Both the position numbers and the translations under genes were made by a program. Below the pieces are notes generated by a model, which ran no database searches, had not been told where the DNA came from, and saw only the letters and a list, made by a program, of their open reading frames with translations. Shown here one piece after another: positions 1-7,838 of a stretch of 7,838 bases of DNA. Position 1 is the stretch's first letter. Each line of letters begins with the position of its first letter. Origin of the DNA: Terriglobus sp. (GTDB lineage Bacteria; Acidobacteriota; Terriglobia; Terriglobales; Acidobacteriaceae); assembly GCA_023265355.1 (NCBI GenBank), contig JAHFTZ010000095.1, forward strand, positions 1 to 7,838. Reading direction: 5' to 3'.

Positions 1-4383
<4,383 letters not shown>

Positions 4384-4392
4384 CGTTCGATA

Positions 4393-4397
4393 CTCCT
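4393..4397 (-). promoter_or_regulatory. rpoB ribosome binding site
   Basis: The minus strand reads AGGAG here, 9 nt before the ATG at 4383. It fixes the rpoB start, giving a protein beginning [18 protein letters not shown], and no better in-frame start is seen upstream. Confidence 0.8.
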
Positions 4398-4501
4398 GTT
4401 ATTTCTTTGCCGAGGCCATCTGAAGAGCGCTTCCGCCCATCAGATGGGGTAGATTCTGGCATGACGCCCGATCTGCCGATAGTTTGTTTGCGCTTCGAAC
4501 C

Positions 4502-4532
4502 TCGTATCTCCGCCCTCGTTGCGAAGATACGA
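4502..4532 (-). promoter_or_regulatory. Hairpin in the rpoB leader
   Basis: TCGTATCT at 4502-4509 is perfectly complementary to AGATACGA at 4525-4532, with a 15-nt loop. The stem lies about 120 nt upstream of the rpoB ATG. It is perfect on both strands, so its direction is inferred from the operon. No family assignment is possible from sequence alone. Confidence 0.4.
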
Positions 4533-4954
4533 CCTGCGCGGATTGTGTCTGATCCTTCTGCTGCGAATCTGCTGCGTTTTCCTGCATTTACCGCAGCGCC
4601 GCGCATGAGTTTGCGGCCCGCGGGTACAAAAATGACCCGCTATGCTGCCGTGAACTTTATGTATAAATACAAATCCGCGCCCACAGGGACAGGACATCCC
4701 CGGAGCGCAATCATCGACTTTTGCACTGAATCGTTCTTGTGGTGAAGAATGCCCGTCCGCCCTTTGAGACTCTCGCCCGCCTCAAGGATGTGCCGCTGTG
4801 TGATCTTGCCTGCACCTCTGAATCCCCGCCGCACAGGAAGAAAGAGATGGCCGACTGAATGCGCCGGAAGTCTAGAATTGGATGCTCGTAGAGGTCAGTC
4901 AGATTCGCTGGCCCGAGATGCACGCTAGGGCAGAAGCGATCGTTCCCAAACAAG

Positions 4955-4983
4955 AGAATACCCCTTTTACCAATTGCATGCAA
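4955..4983 (-). promoter_or_regulatory. Weak candidate promoter for rpoB
   Basis: The minus strand has TTGCAT (4983-4978), a 17-nt spacer and TATTCT (4960-4955), lying just downstream of the rplL hairpin. The match to the sigma-70 consensus is partial (three of six and four of six bases). It would let rpoB be transcribed independently of termination after rplL. Chance occurrence is quite possible. Confidence 0.2.
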
Positions 4984-4992
4984 GCAGGCAAA

Positions 4993-5022
4993 GTCCCCGG
5001 CCCGGAAAACCGGACCGGGGAC
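4993..5022 (-). terminator. Attenuator-like hairpin after rplL
   Basis: Arms at 4993-5005 and 5010-5022 pair over 13 positions around a 4-nt loop. As minus-strand RNA every position pairs, including one G-U wobble (5001/5014). As plus-strand RNA that position is a C-A mismatch, so the structure is best formed by the operon transcript. It begins 10 nt after the rplL stop and is followed by only three U residues, then GCC. A very stable stem with a poor U-tract suits partial rather than complete termination, as is known for the rplL-rpoB attenuator of E. coli. It could instead mainly protect or process the 3' end of the ribosomal-protein mRNA. Confidence 0.7.
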
Positions 5023-5032
5023 CACACCGAAA

Positions 5033-5407
5033 CTACTTGATTTCGACGGTTGCGATGCCTTCGAACTTCTTGGCAATCGCAGCTGCTTCGTCCTTCGAGA
5101 CGTTTTCCTTGATGGGCTTGGGAGCGCCGTCAACGAGATCCTTCGCTTCCTTCAGGCCGAGTGCCGTCGCTTCGCGCACTGCCTTAATGGTGCTGATCTT
5201 GTTCGCGCCGGCATCCTTGAGGATGACGGTGAACTCGGTCTTCTCTTCCGCTGCGGGAGCTGCAGCGCCGCCGCCGGCAGCCGGAGCTGCTGCAACTGCT
5301 GCCGCTGCCGAAACGCCGAGGCGCTCTTCGAGCTTCTTGACGAGCTCAGAAGCCTCGAGGAGGCTGAGGCTCACGATCTGATCTTCCAACTGCTGAATGT
5401 CCGCCAT
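5033..5407 (-). CDS. rplL: Ribosomal protein bL12 (L7/L12)
   Basis: This 124-residue protein is the multi-copy stalk protein of the large ribosomal subunit, whose dimers bind L10 and recruit translation GTPases. The usual architecture is complete: an N-terminal dimerisation segment (about 1-31, [20 protein letters not shown]), an Ala/Gly-rich flexible hinge (about 33-53), and the C-terminal domain from about 55 with the GTPase-facing signature [19 protein letters not shown] and the ending ATVEIK. Length matches the family. The ATG at 5407-5405 has GGAG at 5415-5418, 7 nt upstream, and the stop is TAG at 5033. It lies 144 nt after rplJ and 649 nt before rpoB, in the normal order rplJ-rplL-rpoB. 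The hairpin 10 nt past its stop probably sets the ratio of L12 to polymerase. Nothing in the protein is unusual. Confidence 0.98.
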   Translation of the reverse strand: MADIQQLEDQIVSLSLLEASELVKKLEERLGVSAAAAVAAAPAAGGGAAAPAAEEKTEFTVILKDAGANKISTIKAVREATALGLKEAKDLVDGAPKPIKENVSKDEAAAIAKKFEGIATVEIK

Positions 5408-5551
5408 GATATTTCTCCGTTTTATCTAAACTTGATGGTGCGTACTGCTTTATGTTGCCGACCGCGGGGGTGTTCTCACCGTGGCTGCCCCTCCCCTTTC
5501 GGGTTTCCGATGCGCCCAGACCGCGCACCCGGAAGAGTGAGGCGAAAGTGT
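5408..5551 (-). promoter_or_regulatory. rplJ-rplL spacer with competing hairpins
   Basis: This 144-nt gap contains no gene. TGCGC (5511-5515) pairs with GCGCA (5523-5527) around a 7-nt loop, and CGGG (5500-5503) can extend it with CCCG (5528-5531) across a 7-nt bulge. The GGG of the same block (5501-5503) can instead pair with CCC at 5494-5496 to form a short stem, read as CCC-GAAA-GGG with a GNRA-type tetraloop on the transcript. The two folds exclude each other locally. They may tune rplL translation or mRNA processing, but this is inferred from base pairing only. Confidence 0.35.
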
Positions 5552-6241
5552 TTATCCCTCGACAGGAGGCTCAGTGCTCGCCGCTTCCGCCTGATCGGAT
5601 CCACCATCGGTGTCCGCAGGCGCAGTCGCTTCAGACTTTTCCTCGATCGGAGGAGCCGCTTCGACGACCGGAGCTTCCGCAGCCGGTGCAGCTGCCGCCG
5701 GAGCCTCAGAAGCTCCGAACTTGCCCTTTTCGACCGCCTGGTTGATAACGACCGCGAGATCGCGTCCCGTGGCATTGATAACCGTGGCAAGGCGCTGCGC
5801 AGGCGACTGCATGAGGAAGAGGAGCTTCGAGAAGAGCTCTTCCTTGCCGGGCAGGGTGGCCAGATTCTGAATCTCCTGGACGGTGATGACCTTGCCTTCG
5901 ACGATGCCCAGCTTGAAGGTGAAGAACTCGGTGTTTTCCTTTACCCAGCCGGAGAGCGCCTTGGCCAGGGCAACAGGATCGCCCGAGGTGTAGGCAACCG
6001 AGGTAACGCCCTTGAGGCCAACCAGAGCGCTCTCAATCTGCGTTCCCTCACCAGCCTTCGGCGCGAGCTTGTTCTTGATGACGCGGTAAGAACCGCCTGC
6101 CTGGCGGACAGTCTGACGGAGGGCATAATCCTTCGCCGCCGTAAGTCCAGTGAAGGAGCCAATGATGGCGGAGGTCGAATCCTTCAGCTCGGAGGCGAGC
6201 TGTGCGACCTTTTCGTGCTTCTTTGCTCTTGAAACTGCCAT
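5552..6241 (-). CDS. rplJ: Ribosomal protein uL10 with acidic C-terminal tail
   Basis: L10 is the base of the ribosomal L12 stalk: its N-terminal domain binds 23S rRNA with L11, and its C-terminal helix carries L12 dimers. The 229-residue product shows the standard core: MAVSRAKKHEKVAQLASELK at the start, an rRNA-binding N-domain (SYRVIKNKLA at about 51-60), the family segment PGKEELFSKLLFLMQSPAQR (about 131-150) and a helical L12-binding part to about 175. The remaining 50 or so residues (about 177-229) form a low-complexity Ala/Pro/Glu/Asp tail with no counterpart in the 165-residue E. coli protein. The start at 6241 is preceded by a modest Shine-Dalgarno (AGG six nt upstream), which fits the tight autogenous control usual for this gene. 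The stop is TAA at 5552. rplA lies 76 nt upstream. Confidence 0.97.
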   Translation of the reverse strand: MAVSRAKKHEKVAQLASELKDSTSAIIGSFTGLTAAKDYALRQTVRQAGGSYRVIKNKLAPKAGEGTQIESALVGLKGVTSVAYTSGDPVALAKALSGWVKENTEFFTFKLGIVEGKVITVQEIQNLATLPGKEELFSKLLFLMQSPAQRLATVINATGRDLAVVINQAVEKGKFGASEAPAAAAPAAEAPVVEAAPPIEEKSEATAPADTDGGSDQAEAASTEPPVEG

Positions 6242-6317
6242 GGTGAACCTAGCCTTTATGCTGCCGGCGCGTGGCCGGCGAAGTCTGAGTGTTGCTGCTA
6301 TCGCCTCTGCCTGCCGC
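6242..6317 (-). promoter_or_regulatory. rplA-rplJ spacer with GCCGGC hairpin (possible L10 leader)
   Basis: The 76-nt gap contains GCCGGC at 6263-6268 and again at 6274-6279, pairing with each other across a 5-nt loop, about 21 nt upstream of the rplJ start codon. In many bacteria L10 (with L12) represses its own operon by binding a leader in this position. The position fits, but I cannot see enough of the known leader fold (such as the kink-turn) to assign it. The gap is short for a full leader unless it extends into the end of rplA. Confidence 0.3.
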
Positions 6318-7025
6318 TTACTGCTTGGCGGCGAGATCGGCGACGGAGCTATCGAGCCGGATGCCGGGGCCCATCGTGGAGGAGATATACAGCCCCTTGA
6401 CGTACTTACCCTTCGAAGCCGACGGCTTGGCCTTCATCACCGAAGAGATGACGGTCATCGCGTTGTCGATAATCTTCTGCGCATCGAAGCTAGCCTTGCC
6501 CACGGGAACGTGCACGAGAGCGGTCTTGTCCGTGCGGAACTCGACCTTACCAGCCTTGATCTCCTTGACGGCGGCAGCCACATCTGTGGTCACAGTGCCG
6601 GTCTTCGGATTGGGCATCAGGCCCTTGGGTCCGAGCACCTTACCGAGACGACCGATGGAGCGCATCATGTCAGGAGTCGCGACGAGGGCGTCAAAGTCCG
6701 TCCAACCCTCTTTTTGAATCTTTTCGACCAGCTCTTCGCCGCCGACGAACTCTGCACCAGCAGCTTCCGCCGCGCGCAGATTTTCACCGGTGGTGATGAC
6801 GGCGACCACTTTGGTCTTGCCGAGGCCGTGAGGAAGAACGACGGTACCGCGAACCATCTGGTCCGCATGGCGGGGGTCCACACCCAGGCGCAGCGTAATG
6901 TCGACGTTTTCGTCGAACTTCGCAAACTTGATCTTCTGGAGAAGGGGGACGGCGTCGATCAGCGTATAGGTGCGGGGCTCAACGAGCGCGCGCGCCTTCG
7001 CCACATTCTTGGAAAGCTTTTTCAT
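6318..7025 (-). CDS. rplA: Ribosomal protein uL1
   Basis: L1 binds 23S rRNA to form the mobile L1 stalk that helps release deacylated tRNA from the E site, and in many bacteria it also represses translation of its own operon mRNA. The product has 235 residues, the same as the usual family length. The diagnostic stretch [20 protein letters not shown] is at about 123-142, followed by [24 protein letters not shown]. The start at 7025 is chosen because it gives the canonical N-terminus [15 protein letters not shown] and has AGGA at 7034-7037, 8 nt upstream. The frame stays open upstream to 7157, but that 44-residue extension does not resemble L1. The stop is TAA at 6318. It is the first operon gene visible; rplK, its usual upstream neighbour, is absent. 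Confidence 0.97.
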   Translation of the reverse strand: MKKLSKNVAKARALVEPRTYTLIDAVPLLQKIKFAKFDENVDITLRLGVDPRHADQMVRGTVVLPHGLGKTKVVAVITTGENLRAAEAAGAEFVGGEELVEKIQKEGWTDFDALVATPDMMRSIGRLGKVLGPKGLMPNPKTGTVTTDVAAAVKEIKAGKVEFRTDKTALVHVPVGKASFDAQKIIDNAMTVISSVMKAKPSASKGKYVKGLYISSTMGPGIRLDSSVADLAAKQ

Positions 7026-7042
7026 TCTCTCTATCCTGTCTC

Positions 7043-7078
7043 CCACCGCTCGAACCCTTGGATGAAGCGGACTGATGG
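7043..7078 (-). promoter_or_regulatory. Hairpin at the rplA translation start
   Basis: On the minus strand CCGCT (7070-7066) pairs with AGCGG (7050-7046) across a 15-nt loop, and an outer CCA/TGG pair (7078-7076 with 7045-7043) extends it past a 5-nt bulge. The structure ends 5 nt upstream of the AGGA ribosome binding site. L1 commonly represses its operon by binding a leader hairpin near a start codon, so this is a candidate. The L1-binding motif itself cannot be confirmed by eye. Confidence 0.3.
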
Positions 7079-7270
7079 TTTGATCTAGTCCAGCGGGTAT
7101 GCTCGCGCTAATCAATTCGAAAACCGCTAGCGAGGCCCCGCCCTTCACCCGCAGCACATGTAGAGTGCTGAACTCATCCGGAAATTGCTTTTAATCAACT
7201 GCTGGCTGGATGAGCCGTTCGGCCGTGGTACGTGACGTGCCAAAAGCCGAGGCTTCTGGACACTCGTATT

Positions 7271-7299
7271 AGTATGCCGCAGATTCTTCCGGAATGCAA
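7271..7299 (-). promoter_or_regulatory. Candidate promoter for the rplA operon
   Basis: The minus strand reads TTGCAT (7299-7294), a 17-nt spacer and CATACT (7276-7271), the latter inside CATACTAAT. Since rplK is missing, rplA needs a promoter in this region or further upstream. This is the best pair I found by eye, and it would give a leader of roughly 240 nt. The -35 match is poor, so confidence is low. Confidence 0.25.
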
Positions 7300-7460
7300 G
7301 CAACCCTCAGTTCGAAGACAAAACCTTGGCTGAATGCTGCTAATTTCCTCTCTGCAGCCGGGGTTAATCGTTCTACTATCCACAGCCCGATGAGTCATAG
7401 TGGAAGTGGGCCCGGGAAACATGGGTCATTCCTCTCTTCTGCACCTCTTTCTTTTTGAGC

Positions 7461-7490
7461 TTTTGCTCCTCCAGCTGCCTTGGAGCAAGA
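7461..7490 (+). promoter_or_regulatory. Hairpin in the 5' leader of the secreted-protein gene
   Basis: TTGCTCC (7463-7469) pairs with GGAGCAA (7482-7488) around a 12-nt loop. As plus-strand RNA two more pairs form, a U-G wobble (7462/7489) and U-A (7461/7490), while the minus strand would have a mismatch there. It ends 23 nt before the ATG and is not followed by a T-run, so it is not a typical terminator. A role in mRNA stability or translation is possible. Confidence 0.35.
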
Positions 7491-7513
7491 ACACATAGAA
7501 AAGAGGGTTCTGA

Positions 7514-7838
7514 ATGCAGTTTCGATACACCGCACTTCTTCTTTGCGCTGCGTTGGCAGCAAGCTCCTTTGCTATGCACGCCGCCGCTCCTGTGCCATCG
7601 GCCAACTGCAGCGATATGTCCATCGGGGCATCCGCTGGCCTGAATGGCTACGTTCCTTTTCCTACAACCGATCCCTGGCAAAGCAACATCTCCAGGGCCA
7701 GCGTCGATCCGAACTCCGCAGCTTTGATTGCGCAGCTTGGAGCGAGCAAGTTGCACCCGGATTTCGGTGCTGGCACCTATAACGGATCCACAATGGGTAT
7801 CCCCTATACCGTCGTAAGCGGGCAGAGAATCGTCCCTG
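7514..7838 (+). CDS. Secreted protein of unknown function (partial, 3' end off the window)
   Basis: The first 108 codons are visible. The ATG at 7514 has GAGGG at 7503-7507, 6 nt upstream. The protein starts with a Sec-type signal peptide: a short N-region with one Arg, a hydrophobic core at about 7-19 (ALLLCAALAASSF), and small-residue cleavage sites at about residues 20-24. The mature part contains DPWQSNIS (53-60), VDPNSAALI (64-72), LHPDFG (80-85), MGIPYTVV (94-101) and VP at 107-108. From memory this pattern resembles the N-terminal part of an uncharacterised exported family in Acidobacteria and Actinobacteria; I know no function for it and cannot verify the match here. There are no catalytic motifs in the visible part. 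It is divergent from the ribosomal operon and probably unrelated to it. Confidence 0.85.
   Translation, partial: MQFRYTALLLCAALAASSFAMHAAAPVPSANCSDMSIGASAGLNGYVPFPTTDPWQSNISRASVDPNSAALIAQLGASKLHPDFGAGTYNGSTMGIPYTVVSGQRIVP

Larger units (their letters stand above)
4384..5032 (-). other. Long non-coding rplL-rpoB intergenic leader
   Basis: This 649-nt stretch holds no gene I can support; the short frames in it have no recognisable protein and no good start context. In the direction of transcription it contains a strong hairpin just after rplL (5022-4993), a weak promoter-like pair (TTGCAT at 4983-4978 and TATTCT at 4960-4955, spacer 17 nt), then three hairpins nearer rpoB: 4640-4620 (GCGGGT/ACCCGC, 9-nt loop), 4597-4571 (GCTGCG/CGCAGC, 15-nt loop) and 4532-4502 (8-bp stem, 15-nt loop). 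There is also a 9-bp direct repeat, TCTGCTGCG on the plus strand, at 4557-4565 and 4568-4576. The E. coli spacer, from memory, is about half as long and carries an attenuator and an RNase III site, so a regulatory leader is the likely role here. Confidence 0.6.
7026..7513. other. Divergent intergenic region, no rplK
   Basis: This 488-nt region separates rplA (minus) from the secreted-protein gene (plus). Neither strand contains a frame resembling rplK (L11), nusG, secE or any other protein I recognise. It looks less GC-rich than the genes beside it. It holds the rplA leader hairpin (7043-7078), a candidate minus-strand promoter (7271-7299), a near-palindrome (7227-7241), a pyrimidine-rich plus-strand tract (about 7426-7472) and a hairpin in the leader of the plus-strand gene (7461-7490). 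Confidence 0.7.

Noticed and set aside
5432..6232. 266-residue open frame on the plus strand
   Set aside because: It is antisense to rplJ, is Arg-rich low-complexity sequence, and has no supporting start context.
7045..7062. GGTTCGA on the minus strand, suggestive of a tRNA T-loop
   Set aside because: The flanking bases cannot form a 5-bp T-stem, and no acceptor stem, anticodon arm or CCA end is present.
6150..7088. 312-residue open frame on the plus strand
   Set aside because: It is antisense to rplA and the start of rplJ, both unmistakable, and shows no recognisable protein features.
7026..7157. Upstream in-frame start for rplA giving a 279-residue protein
   Set aside because: The extra 44 residues are unlike any L1 N-terminus, while the start at 7025 gives the standard length and has a well-placed AGGA.
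7223..7243. TTGGCACG on the minus strand, resembling the -24 element of a sigma-54 promoter
   Set aside because: There is no GC-containing -12 element at the required spacing.

Overview
The window is the left part of a bacterial ribosomal-protein/RNA-polymerase operon, read almost entirely on the minus strand: rplA (L1), rplJ (L10), rplL (L7/L12), then rpoB (RNA polymerase beta), which runs off the left edge a short distance before its natural C-terminus. At the right edge a divergent plus-strand gene for a secreted protein begins and runs off the window. No mobile elements, tRNA or rRNA genes, or CRISPR arrays are visible. The sequence is GC-rich. The RpoB, L10 and secreted-protein sequences resemble, from memory, Acidobacteriota of the Terriglobia type (Granulicella/Edaphobacter/Terriglobus-like). 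That placement is an inference with moderate confidence.

Layout in transcription order (minus strand): 7513-7026 is a non-coding divergent region holding the rplA leader; rplA is 7025-6318; a 76-nt gap with a GCCGGC hairpin follows; rplJ is 6241-5552; a 144-nt gap has two competing hairpins; rplL is 5407-5033; a strong hairpin lies 10 nt after the rplL stop; a long 649-nt non-coding leader follows; rpoB starts at 4383. The long stop-free plus-strand frame opposite rpoB (256-4452) is an antisense shadow lying in codon register with rpoB, not a gene.

The most interesting feature is in RpoB. At about residues 80-140 there is an insertion absent from E. coli beta. It carries eight cysteines in two four-cysteine sites. 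The first site (C83, C85, C98, C101) has the spacing and several flanking residues of the zinc-binding domain of the other large subunit, beta-prime. The second (C117, C120, C131, C134) looks like a classical zinc ribbon. A second, charged insertion lies at about residues 670-714, and a coiled-coil insertion at about 1055-1180. Further points are the absence of rplK (L11) directly upstream of rplA, where it usually sits; an attenuator-like hairpin between rplL and rpoB; an unusually long, hairpin-rich rpoB leader; and an acidic Pro/Ala-rich tail on L10.

The genes work together in a known way. L10 anchors L7/L12 dimers to form the ribosomal stalk, L1 forms the opposite stalk, and beta is a core polymerase subunit. 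The hairpin after rplL fits the need for much more ribosomal protein (L12 is multi-copy) than polymerase from one shared transcript.
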